Shown here piece after piece: positions 26,516 through 34,611 of a stretch of DNA of 64,000 bases. Both the position numbers and the translations under genes were made by a program. The stretch comes from CAZQRP01 sp964596125 (GTDB lineage: Bacteria > Chloroflexota > Dehalococcoidia > GIF9 > UBA5629): contig CAZQRP010000006.1 of the NCBI GenBank assembly GCA_964596125.1, positions 62,001 to 126,000 of the forward strand, in the 5' to 3' direction. The number at the start of each line of letters is the position of its first letter. Position 1 is the stretch's first letter. The notes below the pieces were generated by a model that saw nothing but the letters and a program-made list of their open reading frames with translations, made no database searches and was not told the origin of the DNA.

Positions 26516-26935
26516 CTACTCCTTTACCTGGAATACCTCCCCCAGGAAACTGATAACCTTTTGCTGGGAGCCCCGCTCCAACGCTTCTTCCCCACCCAAC
26601 TGCCTTATCAAATGAACAACCTCACCGCCGTCAAACCAAAGCCCGTCTCCATCCCAGCAAACATCGATCAGTATTTCAGACTGGTGACCTATCGCTGTTT
26701 TTTTCATTTTATGCTTACAAATGGGGCATTTTCGCTTCTTCTCCGGTGACGCCGACTCCGGGTAATTCAGTATAGTATGCAGCACCAGGTCCTGGTTCTC
26801 CAGGTCCATAGAATTCAACAAAAGCTTGAGTTCCCCGGCATCGAACCATACGCCATGGCAATCGTTACAATAGTCAAGCTCGATCTCGTTATACTCAACT
26901 ACTATCATATCGCTCTTACAGGTAGGACAAATCAT
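26516..26935 (-). CDS. Double zf-TFIIB-like zinc-ribbon protein
   Basis: 139 residues with two tandem copies of the short zf-TFIIB fold. The first has CPTCKSD (3-9) and DYCNDCHGVWFDAGEL (~22-37), a full four-Cys site. The second has CPICKHK (~70) and DVCWDGDGLWFDGGE (~90), where the fourth Cys is replaced, so its metal site is incomplete. Such proteins are often annotated as transcription-factor zinc ribbons, but the function is unknown. It lies upstream of lemA-htpX on the same strand, 64 bp away, and may belong to that stress-related group. Confidence 0.8.
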   Translation of the reverse strand: MICPTCKSDMIVVEYNEIELDYCNDCHGVWFDAGELKLLLNSMDLENQDLVLHTILNYPESASPEKKRKCPICKHKMKKTAIGHQSEILIDVCWDGDGLWFDGGEVVHLIRQLGGEEALERGSQQKVISFLGEVFQVKE

Positions 26936-27024
26936 GTCAGCCAGACCTCATAAAGGAACTTCAATTATTAATAGTGTAGATTGGTCGATGAATTGTGTCA
27001 AGATAGTTCGGAGGCCTCTATCTC

Positions 27025-28140
27025 TCATAAAGACATGGCAAGATTGAGGTAAAGCCGGGCCGCCTGCAGTACCTGGTAAAAAGGCACTGATTCATGTGGG
27101 GTGTGAGCAGCTTCCAGGCCACCTGGTCCCAGGATAATCGGATTGACGCCGGCAGCCCAGAGCACATTACCATCCGAATGGCTCCTGAAATCTTGAGGCT
27201 CCCACGGAATGGACATTGCATCGTACACTTCTTTTAATTTCTTTACCAGTGGTCTTTCCTGTGAAATCTGATAGCCCGAGTACGTGTTTTCGAACCTGAG
27301 ATACGCATCCAGCCTCGGAATGCTCTCTCCCGCTGCTTCTACCAACTGTTCCAGCTCCACCTTGAGTACGTCAATTCTTGAGTTAGGAGGTACATGAAGG
27401 TCCAGCCAGGCTTCGCACATATCGGGTACCACAAATCCGCTGGGAAAACCGGAAAGTTCCTTAATATTGTAAACCAGTCCATCTGTAACCGAAGTAGTAT
27501 ACTCTGTCACTTTCAGAAGCAGCTTCAACATAGTCTCAATAGCGTTCTGCCCCAACTCCGGCATAGAAGAGTGGGCTCTTATCCCCTGGGTACGTAACAG
27601 GACTTCCAGATAACCGTAATGACCAGGACAGGGTATCATATTCGTAGGCTCGCCAACCACTGCCCACGGGAAGCTGTACTCCCGGACCAGTTCTTTGGCA
27701 CCATCATTATCTTCCTCCTCGCCTACCACCAGAGCAAGGCCAACTGACGGGAAAGCACTCCCCTTATCAGCCAGGACGGTGAACGCTTCCATCATCGCTG
27801 CGCAGCCTGCTTTCATATCCGCTGTTCCCAGCCCCCAAACAATATCGCCTTCCTCTCGAAAGCCATAGTCCTCCAGGTCATAAGCGGTCACGGTATCAAT
27901 ATGCCCCACAAAACAGAGTTCCATTTCATCTTTTTTCTCAGGCAATACCATAAGGTTAAAACGGTTCTCATCAACTTCCTGCCTGATGACAACCAGACCC
28001 ATGCCCTTCAGATATTCCTCGGCATACTGAAGGATCTCCTCCTCTTTGCCAGAGGGGCTGTATACGTCAACGAGATGCTTGAGAAGATTTTTCAGCCTTT
28101 CAGGTTGCACATCCATTGATTCATCAACATTTCTTATCAT
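27025..28140 (-). CDS. M20-family zinc peptidase / N-acyl amino-acid deacylase (ArgE/DapE-like)
   Basis: 371 residues. Zinc ligands in the M20 pattern: His in VGHIDTV (~78), bridging Asp in GTADMKAG (~109), Glu pair in VGEEEDNDG (~142), Asp/Glu in VGEPTNM (~164) and a C-terminal His in AAHTPHES (~346). The family includes ArgE, DapE, LysK and carboxypeptidase G2. The spacing fits ArgE/DapE/LysK-type deacylases, but the substrate cannot be fixed. A dimerisation domain lies at ~175-280. AGGA precedes the ATG closely. A GNAT acetyltransferase gene lies 94 bp upstream, so the acyl-transfer and acyl-removal genes are neighbours. Confidence 0.88.
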   Translation of the reverse strand: MIRNVDESMDVQPERLKNLLKHLVDVYSPSGKEEEILQYAEEYLKGMGLVVIRQEVDENRFNLMVLPEKKDEMELCFVGHIDTVTAYDLEDYGFREEGDIVWGLGTADMKAGCAAMMEAFTVLADKGSAFPSVGLALVVGEEEDNDGAKELVREYSFPWAVVGEPTNMIPCPGHYGYLEVLLRTQGIRAHSSMPELGQNAIETMLKLLLKVTEYTTSVTDGLVYNIKELSGFPSGFVVPDMCEAWLDLHVPPNSRIDVLKVELEQLVEAAGESIPRLDAYLRFENTYSGYQISQERPLVKKLKEVYDAMSIPWEPQDFRSHSDGNVLWAAGVNPIILGPGGLEAAHTPHESVPFYQVLQAARLYLNLAMSL

Positions 28141-28234
28141 TTTCCTGTTTGCCGCCAGCCTTCACACTCCCTTTCGTAATTACTGACCTGCCTCCATGCC
28201 ACTGCAGAGTCCACCGATGTCCACTTCTGAATAT

Positions 28235-28762
28235 CTACTTATGCTCCGGTTTAGAAACCTTTTTGGCTGGCTTTCGAAGAGTTTTGGCCAACCACACATG
28301 CTCGCTGCTGAGAGAGAAGTCCATCGCCTTGAAAAAGGCAATCGCCACCTCGTTGTCAGCATCGGTATCTGCTATAATCATCCTCACTCCTTCTTTTCTG
28401 AACCTCTCCTCCAGCCTCCTGTAAAGACGATGGCCCAGATTGGTCCTCTGGAAAGCCTCATCCACACCTATCCAGCTTACGTATCCGTACTTCTTCCAGG
28501 CGGTGCCTTCCTTTACAATGGTGGTGGCCAGGATAAAGCCAACAATCTTCCCCTCCACCTCCTCCTCAGCCACAAGGCAATAATCAGGATCAGAGGTGAA
28601 AGAGTCGGTTACCTCGTAAGGGTCCCAGGTACGGTAGAGGATAGGATACTCCTCGCTGGTGAAAAGCTCCTCCCCCAGGTGATAGACCGGGCTGATATCG
28701 TCTATCTCCATCTGCCTGATACTTACTTCCGTTTTCTTATTATTATCATTTTTCAATGTCAT
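28235..28762 (-). CDS. GNAT-family N-acetyltransferase
   Basis: About 175 residues; ATG 28762 is preferred to GTG 28768 by distance from GGGA. The acetyl-CoA-binding motif A region VDEAFQRTNLGHRLYRRLEE (~98-117) matches the Q/RxxGxG/A pattern, here QRTNLGH, with the last Gly/Ala replaced by His. SIRQMEIDDI at the start and VGFILATT (~73) are typical GNAT strands. The C-terminus is Lys-rich (KPAKKVSKPEHK). The substrate is unknown. It precedes the M20 deacylase gene on the same strand. Confidence 0.85.
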   Translation of the reverse strand: MTLKNDNNKKTEVSIRQMEIDDISPVYHLGEELFTSEEYPILYRTWDPYEVTDSFTSDPDYCLVAEEEVEGKIVGFILATTIVKEGTAWKKYGYVSWIGVDEAFQRTNLGHRLYRRLEERFRKEGVRMIIADTDADNEVAIAFFKAMDFSLSSEHVWLAKTLRKPAKKVSKPEHK

Positions 28763-28859
28763 TCTCACTTTCCCGGTACGTATGCCTTATCATATTCTTA
28801 GTCCAATGCATTATCCATAATTTTCCAGCAACTTGTCCAACCAGTTCACAGCCTTCTGT

Positions 28860-29528
28860 TCATTTAATTTTTCCATCCTCAATTCGAATTACTGACGCCG
28901 CCTTTTTTACAATTTCTTCATTATGCGTGACGATTACTATCGTCTTTCCCTGTTTATTGACAATAGCTACGTACTCCAAGAATTCTCCTTGCGCTCTTGA
29001 ATCGAGGTTTCCGGTTGGTTCATCCATCAGAAGGATATCAGGGTCATTGGCAAGAGCCCTGGCTATGGCCACTCTTTGCTGCTGCCCTCCACTCAACTCA
29101 GCAGGTAAAGCATTAAGTTTATCCTTTAATCCCAGCATGTCCAGCAGTAGCTCTGCTCGCTCCTTTTGCTTTTTTTCTTGAATGCCTGCAAACATTAAAG
29201 ATAATTCAACGTTTTCAAGGGATGTGAGATTCGGAACAAGGTTAAAAAACTGAAAAACGAACCCTATCTTTTTCGATCTTAAAGCGGCCAGCTCATTATC
29301 GGACATCTGTGTTATATCCGATCCTTCTATGAAAACCTTTCCGGACGTTGGCCTGTCCAGGCCACCAACTATATGCAGGAAAGTGCTCTTACCATGCCCT
29401 GAAGGTCCAGCAACGCAGATAAAACTGCTCTCTTTTATTTCAACACTTATACACCTGAGGGCTTCTGTTCTCACTCTGCCCCCATAGACCTTCGTGAGAT
29501 CCTTTGTTTTGATAATAACTTCACCCAT
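28860..29528 (-). CDS. ABC transporter ATPase, MacB/LolD type
   Basis: 222 residues. Walker A GPSGHGKST (~40), with His where Ser is usual, Q-loop region FQFFNLVPN (~92), signature LSGGQQQRVAIARA (~143) and Walker B LLMDEPTGNLD (~163). This class powers mechanotransmission-type FtsX permeases. Its start overlaps the end of the permease gene upstream by 8 bp, and that gene overlaps a lipoprotein gene by 4 bp, so the three form one tightly coupled operon. A role in lipoprotein or peptide release, or in envelope stress, is typical of the family. Confidence 0.93.
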   Translation of the reverse strand: MGEVIIKTKDLTKVYGGRVRTEALRCISVEIKESSFICVAGPSGHGKSTFLHIVGGLDRPTSGKVFIEGSDITQMSDNELAALRSKKIGFVFQFFNLVPNLTSLENVELSLMFAGIQEKKQKERAELLLDMLGLKDKLNALPAELSGGQQQRVAIARALANDPDILLMDEPTGNLDSRAQGEFLEYVAIVNKQGKTIVIVTHNEEIVKKAASVIRIEDGKIK

Positions 29529-30687
29529 AACTGATAGCCTCCACTGGCATAAGCTTTGATGCCCTGTAGGCTGCGTAGAGTCCTGATAAAGCAGATATGA
29601 ATACTGAGAAAGCCAGGATTTCCAATGTTATAATAGCGACGTCAAAGAGATCGATCCCCCGGGAGCTCCTTAAGAAGGCAGTAAACTCATTTTGGGTAAG
29701 ATATGGTAATGTAATAAAAGAGAATGCAAATCCTACAGCCAGGCCTAAGAAACTCCCAAGTACTCCATAAGCAATAGACTCGAGAAGAAAAATACCGAAG
29801 ATAGATCTATTCTTACCACCGATGGCCTTCAGAATGCCGATTTCCCTTTTTCGCTCATAGACGGCCATTGTCATAGTATTCGCAATCCCGAAACAGGCGG
29901 CTAAAACAGCTACAGCAGCAATGAGCCGCAGAGTATTTCCTACTGTTCCCAAGATAGAGAGGACGGAGTTAAGCAGTTGCTTATCCGAAATAACAGCAAC
30001 ATTAGCTTCCTCCTCAATTCTTAAAACATATTCATCAACTTTTGCAATATCATCCAGTCTAACAGCAATATAGGATACTTTCTCCCCCGTCTCATATACC
30101 CTCTGGACAACTTTCAGAGGCATAAAAATAGCAATATCATCGTTAGTTCCGGTTTCTGAAAGGATGCCTTTAATTTTGAATTCTTGCCCTCTTATTTTGA
30201 TAACATCGCCAATCGATAAGTTGAATTGCTCTTCCAGACCGTTACCCACCACAATACTGTCAGCATCTTCTTCTGTAATATATTCTCCCTTTTCAACTTC
30301 CCAGTTTTTAAATTCCTTCATCTCGCCGGGTAAAATGCCTATCACAGGGACAGGGTTGTTTGCTATAGCAGACCGCTCCGTTAGATAAGGTACAGCAATG
30401 AGACCATCCATATTGGAGATTTTCTCCGCATCCTCAAAAGAAATTGCCTCGGGCAACTGCTCTCCGGTAAGGACAGCTACCTGTTCATAAGCGCACCAAC
30501 CCTTTGGCGTGACCACAAGATTTGCCCCCAAAAGATTTGCCTGTTGTTTAATCTCTCGCTCGAGGCCAGAACCTAATGACAGTAATGTAACAAGAGAAGC
30601 GATGCCAATTGTGATACCTAGAAGGGTGAGTAGAAATCTACTCCAATTACGAGTGATATTTTTTAATATGAGTTTTGAGGGATTCAC
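29521..30687 (-). CDS. FtsX-like ABC permease (MacB type)
   Basis: 388 residues. TM1 (~18-42), then a large extracytoplasmic MacB_PCD-like domain (~43-255; 'VGNGLEEQFNLSIGD'), then three C-terminal helices (~262-285, ~300-330, ~350-372). 'KREIGILKAIGGKNRSIFGI' (~282-301) is the conserved FtsX coupling helix. It overlaps both neighbours (lipoprotein upstream by 4 bp, ATPase downstream by 8 bp), which indicates translational coupling. Likely a homodimeric exporter or mechanotransmitter with the adjacent ATPase. Confidence 0.92.
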   Translation of the reverse strand: MNPSKLILKNITRNWSRFLLTLLGITIGIASLVTLLSLGSGLEREIKQQANLLGANLVVTPKGWCAYEQVAVLTGEQLPEAISFEDAEKISNMDGLIAVPYLTERSAIANNPVPVIGILPGEMKEFKNWEVEKGEYITEEDADSIVVGNGLEEQFNLSIGDVIKIRGQEFKIKGILSETGTNDDIAIFMPLKVVQRVYETGEKVSYIAVRLDDIAKVDEYVLRIEEEANVAVISDKQLLNSVLSILGTVGNTLRLIAAVAVLAACFGIANTMTMAVYERKREIGILKAIGGKNRSIFGIFLLESIAYGVLGSFLGLAVGFAFSFITLPYLTQNEFTAFLRSSRGIDLFDVAIITLEILAFSVFISALSGLYAAYRASKLMPVEAISYG

Positions 30688-31121
30688 TCTTTTATCCGAT
30701 TCAGTATAACTTTATCGTCTATAGTAACCTTTGAGACTTCAATGCTATAACTGCCGCCGGAGGAAAAGGTCTCACCATAAACAAGAACCTCATCTTCTAC
30801 ACCGGGCAGTTCTCCGGAATACTTGGTTAGTGGCACCGATATTGGAATTTCATTTGCTGCGCATGTTACCACTCCGCACAGCTTATATTCCCTCACATCT
30901 ATGATACCGAAGGTCGAGTTGGCAAGGTCAGCAAAGGACACTATGCCCCGTACAGCTATAGCACCACTATAAGCAGAAGGATCTGCGGCAATATCATCCA
31001 CCTCAAGGATAATGGGTGTTGATTCTTTGGCAGACGTTTGTTTACTGTTTGTTAGACAACCAGCAGGTAACACACATGCTACGGTCAATAGAAAAAGCAT
31101 TATAACAGACTTCACGGGCAT
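30684..31121 (-). CDS. Lipoprotein, first gene of the MacB-like ABC operon
   Basis: 145 residues with lipobox LPAGC (Cys ~22). The mature part (~35-145) has an OB-fold-like pattern: VDDIAADPSAYSGAIAVRG, FGIIDVREY, then a CGVVTCA motif with two cysteines, and KYSGELPGVEDEVLVYGE. This resembles membrane-anchored OB-type lipoproteins that accompany MacB-like transporters. The stop overlaps the permease start by 4 bp, so it is surely co-translated. It may be the periplasmic or surface partner of the exporter. The paired cysteines could form a disulfide or bind metal. Confidence 0.85.
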   Translation of the reverse strand: MPVKSVIMLFLLTVACVLPAGCLTNSKQTSAKESTPIILEVDDIAADPSAYSGAIAVRGIVSFADLANSTFGIIDVREYKLCGVVTCAANEIPISVPLTKYSGELPGVEDEVLVYGETFSSGGSYSIEVSKVTIDDKVILNRIKE

Positions 31122-31290
31122 TCAGATACCTCCGTCGGCGCTTTAACTATATCGCTACCGGTTTGACGTATAGTTGAACTATCATAATACTCTATATACC
31201 ATATTAAAGGACTACCAGGCAAAATAATATGCTTGGCAGACATACAGTTACCACTTTGAAAGTGCTTTAGCTTATCAGCATATGACTCTC

Positions 31291-31908
31291 CTATTCCTCA
31301 CCCCTCAGAATCTCACATCCCTCCCTCGCCAGGAAGGCAACTACGATTAAACCCACGACAGGATCTGCCTGCCAAAAGCCGAACACGTAATTCAGCCCCA
31401 GTCCTATAAGCAAAGCAACCGACAGAAACAGGCAGGCAAGTGTTTCCTTAGAGTCTGCCACCAGACTGGTGCTGTTCAGTAATCTCCCTGTTTGATACTT
31501 CTGATAAAACAATATCGGCATCACCACGATAGAGACGACGGCGATAATTATCCCGAGAATGCTCGGGTCGGGAATTTCATGAAGATAAAGTTTCTTTACA
31601 GATTCATATAAAACATACGCACCCAGTATAAAGAAAGTATATGCCACTAGCCTTGTCGCTTTCTTCTCCATTTTCTGTTCATCTTCCGGTGATAATCTCC
31701 CATGCATTCTGAATCTCCAAATCATAACAGCGCCCGATAAAGACTCGACAAAGCTATCGAGACCAAATCCAACCAGGGCTATACTGCCAGCCAGGACCCC
31801 GGCAAAGATTGATATCACACCCTCCAGAACATTGTATCCAACCGTGAAGTAAGACAGGAAAAGCGCCTTTTTATAAAGTTTTGCATTTTCAGGACCGCTA
31901 GTATTCAT
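31291..31908 (-). CDS. Cation diffusion facilitator-like transporter
   Basis: 205 residues with about six predicted helices. The CDF-type motif appears as VGFGLDSFVES in helix 2 (~46-56) and LVADSKETLACLFLS in helix 5 (~148-162). In zinc CDFs these positions read HxxxD and DxxxD; here D-S-F-V-E and D-S-K-E-T suggest a subgroup with a changed metal site. No C-terminal cytoplasmic metal-sensing domain is present, as the protein ends soon after helix 6. Metal specificity is unclear. The gene is divergent from the AlkZ-like gene with only 28 bp between start codons. Confidence 0.82.
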   Translation of the reverse strand: MNTSGPENAKLYKKALFLSYFTVGYNVLEGVISIFAGVLAGSIALVGFGLDSFVESLSGAVMIWRFRMHGRLSPEDEQKMEKKATRLVAYTFFILGAYVLYESVKKLYLHEIPDPSILGIIIAVVSIVVMPILFYQKYQTGRLLNSTSLVADSKETLACLFLSVALLIGLGLNYVFGFWQADPVVGLIVVAFLAREGCEILRGEE

Positions 31909-31936
31909 ACAGTTATCATATCAGAAAATCAGTACA

Positions 31937-33163
31937 ATGATGACTCCATATACCGCCCCACTGTATAATGGCATGAACACGGTGTACATGATGAGCGATA
32001 TTGACCCGGAAGCAGTCAATCATCTGGTCTTGCACAAACAACATCTGACCAACAATGCCGGGAACGATAATATAGTTCGCATAGTAGATGATATAGGTGG
32101 CCTACATGCAACGGGAACGAAAGAACCCTATCTGGCTCTCTTCGCCAGAACCGGGAATTTCATAAAAGAGCAGTTAGATAACGAACTTTATGTCAAACGA
32201 AGTCTGGGAAAGATCCGCTGTATGCGGGGGACCCTTTATATTCTCACCAAAGAAATGATTCCTGTTGCATACTCAGCAACCAGAACAATGGTAGAAAAAC
32301 TTTCAAGGCAATATGCTGAATATCGCGGAGTCTCACCGGAACAGTACTCGACTATTGCACAGTCGATAATAGATATTGTAACAGGCAGGGAACTGTCCAC
32401 TGCCGAACTGAAACGTGAGCTAGCATTGAAGTTAAATCTCTCCGCAATACTGAACCTGATGTGTGACCAGGGATTACTGGTGCGCATTCAATCGGGAAAT
32501 AGCTGGAAAGCAAAGAATTATACATATGCTCTGTTCCATGAATACTTCAGCGATATTGATTTGACTGAATTGAATGAGACAGAGAGTACAACTTCATTGA
32601 TCCTGAAATATCTTGGCTCGTTTGGCCCGGCAACTGAGAGCGACATCGCCTGGTGGACTGGTCTAACTAAAACAAAGGTGAAAGAGTCCCTGGACAGGAT
32701 ACGAGGTCAGATACAACAGTTGAACATTTCCAACCTTGCAGGCGACTTCATCGTGCTCAATCCAGACATGGACTTAATCACGAATAGAGCACCTGCCGGT
32801 AAGACCACGGTAAACCTGCTGCCGACCCTCGACCCATATATTATGGGATACAAGCAGCGTGATAGATACCTCGATCAGGAAAACTACGATAACGTTTTCG
32901 ACCGTTCCGGTAATGCGACCTCAACCATTTTGCTCAACGGCAGGATTATCGGGGTCTGGGACTTCTCGGAAGCTCCAGTACCCCGGCTTGAACTATTCCT
33001 GTTTAATGAAGTAAAAGACGAGATACTACAGGAAATATATTCGAGGGCGCAAAAAACCGGGCAGTTTATAGCCGGCGAAGCAGTAACTATAGAGAGACGG
33101 TCTTCAATGGTTCCCCTCAGGCAGAGGACTGCCGGAGCGTTCATGTCGCCTCTCAAGGACTGA
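31937..33163 (+). CDS. AlkZ/YcaQ-like winged-helix protein (HTH_42 family)
   Basis: 408 residues from tandem ATG codons; no Shine-Dalgarno sequence, and further ATGs at 31973 and 31988 are possible starts given the 28-bp gap to the divergent gene. The conserved order LRKQHL-like 'VLHKQHLT', GLHATGTKEPYLALFART, KIRCMRGTLY and the winged-helix repeats (~200-290) match the AlkZ/YcaQ superfamily. AlkZ glycosylases unhook alkylated DNA crosslinks using a QxQ/D motif; here the equivalent position reads HAT, so the chemistry may differ. 'VNLLPTLDPYIMGYKQRDRY' (~295-314) is another conserved block. DNA repair or DNA binding is likely. Confidence 0.82.
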   Translation: MMTPYTAPLYNGMNTVYMMSDIDPEAVNHLVLHKQHLTNNAGNDNIVRIVDDIGGLHATGTKEPYLALFARTGNFIKEQLDNELYVKRSLGKIRCMRGTLYILTKEMIPVAYSATRTMVEKLSRQYAEYRGVSPEQYSTIAQSIIDIVTGRELSTAELKRELALKLNLSAILNLMCDQGLLVRIQSGNSWKAKNYTYALFHEYFSDIDLTELNETESTTSLILKYLGSFGPATESDIAWWTGLTKTKVKESLDRIRGQIQQLNISNLAGDFIVLNPDMDLITNRAPAGKTTVNLLPTLDPYIMGYKQRDRYLDQENYDNVFDRSGNATSTILLNGRIIGVWDFSEAPVPRLELFLFNEVKDEILQEIYSRAQKTGQFIAGEAVTIERRSSMVPLRQRTAGAFMSPLKD

Positions 33164-33168
33164 AACAA

Positions 33169-33804
33169 ATGCAGCAAAGCGACAGAGTTCAGCAAAGCAG
33201 AGACATCGTTAAGACCTATCCTACGCTTGGCTGCTGCGGCATCGACTGCGGATTGTGCCCAAGGTACTATACGGCTGGTACATCAAGGTGTCCGGGTTGT
33301 TGTGGCCCGGACTTTTTTAATAAACATCCGTCCTGCTCTCTTATTACCTGCTGTGTGAAGCAAAGAGACCTTGAAGTCTGTGCCCAGTGCAACGAGTTCC
33401 CGTGCTCTAAATTCGAGGGCTGGACAGAAGAAAGTGAAGACGTGTACGACTCTTTCGTGACCCACAGGAAAGCCATGCCTAATTTACATTGGATCAATGA
33501 ACATGGCATACATGCATTTATCGACCAGCAGGGAAAACGGATAAAATTGCTTGAGAGAATGCTGCAAGACTTCGATGATGGCAGGTCTAAAAGCTACTAT
33601 TGTATCGCTGCAGCTCTCCTTCCGTTAGCAGACCTTGAAACATCATTGAACATTGTTGAGCACAATATAAAAAATAGCAATATCGGAGTAGGCGACAGTA
33701 AATCCAGAGCTAAAATTCTTAAGGAATCACTGGACAACATCGCCAGTAAAAATGGAATCGATCTAAAATTAAGGAAGAAGGTGAATGCCGATGAGCGAAG
33801 ATAA
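33169..33804 (+). CDS. DUF3795-type cysteine-rich protein (first of a tandem pair)
   Basis: 211 residues; starts 5 bp after the AlkZ-like stop. The N-terminal third is Cys-rich: LGCCGIDCGLCPRYY, RCPGCCG, CSLITCC and CAQCNEFPCSKFEGW (~20-85). This is the DUF3795 pattern, which probably binds zinc or an Fe-S cluster. The rest is helical ('YYCIAAALLPLADLETSLN') with a basic C-terminus. Function is unknown. The second DUF3795 gene overlaps its end by about 14 bp. The AlkZ-like gene and the two DUF3795 genes form a compact same-strand cluster. Confidence 0.75.
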   Translation: MQQSDRVQQSRDIVKTYPTLGCCGIDCGLCPRYYTAGTSRCPGCCGPDFFNKHPSCSLITCCVKQRDLEVCAQCNEFPCSKFEGWTEESEDVYDSFVTHRKAMPNLHWINEHGIHAFIDQQGKRIKLLERMLQDFDDGRSKSYYCIAAALLPLADLETSLNIVEHNIKNSNIGVGDSKSRAKILKESLDNIASKNGIDLKLRKKVNADERR

Positions 33805-34228
33805 AGCGTTACTAGCCTATTGTGGTCTCTACTGCGGGGACTGTTTTAACCATAAGGGCGAAATTGCTGATTTAGCGAGAGATTTGAGAAAAAAACTAAG
33901 GGAGGCAAAGTTCGACAAAGCTTCCCAGGGACTATCAAAATATTTTAAGGTGTTCAACAATTACCAGCAGTGCTACGAAGTCCTGGGCGCTATGGTCAGA
34001 TTACGTTGTAAAAGGGCATGTCGTAACGGAGGCGGGAATCCCTCTTGTAAGGTGAGAATCTGCTGTCAGAAGAAGAATATAGATGGCTGCTGGGAATGCG
34101 GCGAATTCGAGACCTGTAATAAACCGGACTTCCTCAAGCCTATTCACGGTGATGCTACCCTGAAGAATGTAAGGAAGCTAAAGGAGAAGGGAGTGGACAA
34201 TTTCCTGGCCGGAACGAGGTATTTTTAA
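33791..34228 (+). CDS. DUF3795-type cysteine-rich protein (second of a tandem pair)
   Basis: About 145 residues; ATG 33791 has GGAAGAAGG at better spacing than ATG 33785. AYCGLYCGDCFNHKGEI (~11-27) opens the DUF3795 signature. CKRACRNGGG, CKVRICCQKKN and GCWECGEFETCNK (~77-117) provide further Cys groups. It differs from the first copy in having a helical insert (~25-75) between Cys clusters. Overlap with the preceding gene indicates translational coupling. The pair may form a heteromeric metal-binding complex; function is unknown. Confidence 0.75.
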   Translation: MSEDKALLAYCGLYCGDCFNHKGEIADLARDLRKKLREAKFDKASQGLSKYFKVFNNYQQCYEVLGAMVRLRCKRACRNGGGNPSCKVRICCQKKNIDGCWECGEFETCNKPDFLKPIHGDATLKNVRKLKEKGVDNFLAGTRYF

Positions 34229-34344
34229 ACATATAAAGCGGCTATTCTCTCTGTTCTCCCTTTTTGAAGGATACTTTTAATGGCAGCATCCGATGCTTAT
34301 TCTCACCTGATACTATAGCTTTACAGCACAGGGACAGGCCGTTA
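34229..34344. other. Start of the intergenic gap before the GAF-domain gene
   Basis: The gap from the DUF3795 stop to the GAF start is 383 bp. These first 116 bp hold no recognisable gene or structure. The remainder contains the promoter, leader RNA and terminator listed separately. Confidence 0.5.
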
Positions 34345-34373
34345 TTGACAACTACCTGGACAGGTACTACAAT
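34345..34373 (+). promoter_or_regulatory. Near-consensus sigma-70 promoter for an untranslated RNA
   Basis: TTGACA (34345-34350), 17-bp spacer, TACAAT (34368-34373). The predicted start is near 34380. Confidence 0.75.
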
Positions 34374-34379
34374 CAAAAT

Positions 34380-34500
34380 CAGACGCAAATAACTTTACTA
34401 CCTTAAAATAGCAAAATAAATTACGGTACTGGTAGAAGGGATGAGGGGATGAAATAAGGACGCTGGAACCACTTTCGAGAGTAGTTTCGGCGTCTTTTTT
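34380..34500 (+). ncRNA. Candidate small RNA or attenuator leader
   Basis: The span between the promoter and the T-run is about 120 nt and has no credible ORF. CTACC (near 34398) can pair with GGTAG (near 34430) in a first stem-loop, followed by a purine-rich GGGATGAGGGGATGAAA and then the strong terminator hairpin. AGACGC at 34381-34386 is an exact complement of GCGTCT at 34490-34495, so the 5' end can compete for the 3' arm of the terminator. No known riboswitch family is recognised. It could control the GAF gene or act as a free small RNA. Confidence 0.5.
34459..34500 (+). terminator. Strong intrinsic terminator hairpin
   Basis: GACGCTGGAAC pairs with GTTTCGGCGTC (11 bp, two G.U pairs), and an inner ACTTTCGAGAGT can extend the stem. 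A run of six T (34495-34500) follows directly. Confidence 0.75.
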
Positions 34501-34611
34501 ATTTGAGCTGGAGAGAGACCGTCAGTTACAGGCAAATAGTCTCAAGAGAGAAAGGAGGTCAAGTAAGAGAACAGAATAGTTAACCGAAGCGCCGGATTGG
34601 GAGGTGAAATG

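Noticed and set aside
34380..34500. c-di-GMP riboswitch, because of GACGCAAA
   Set aside because: The rest of the GEMM core (GGUAG..GGGUUACCGAUGG-like parts and the P1 stem) is absent; only short pieces match.
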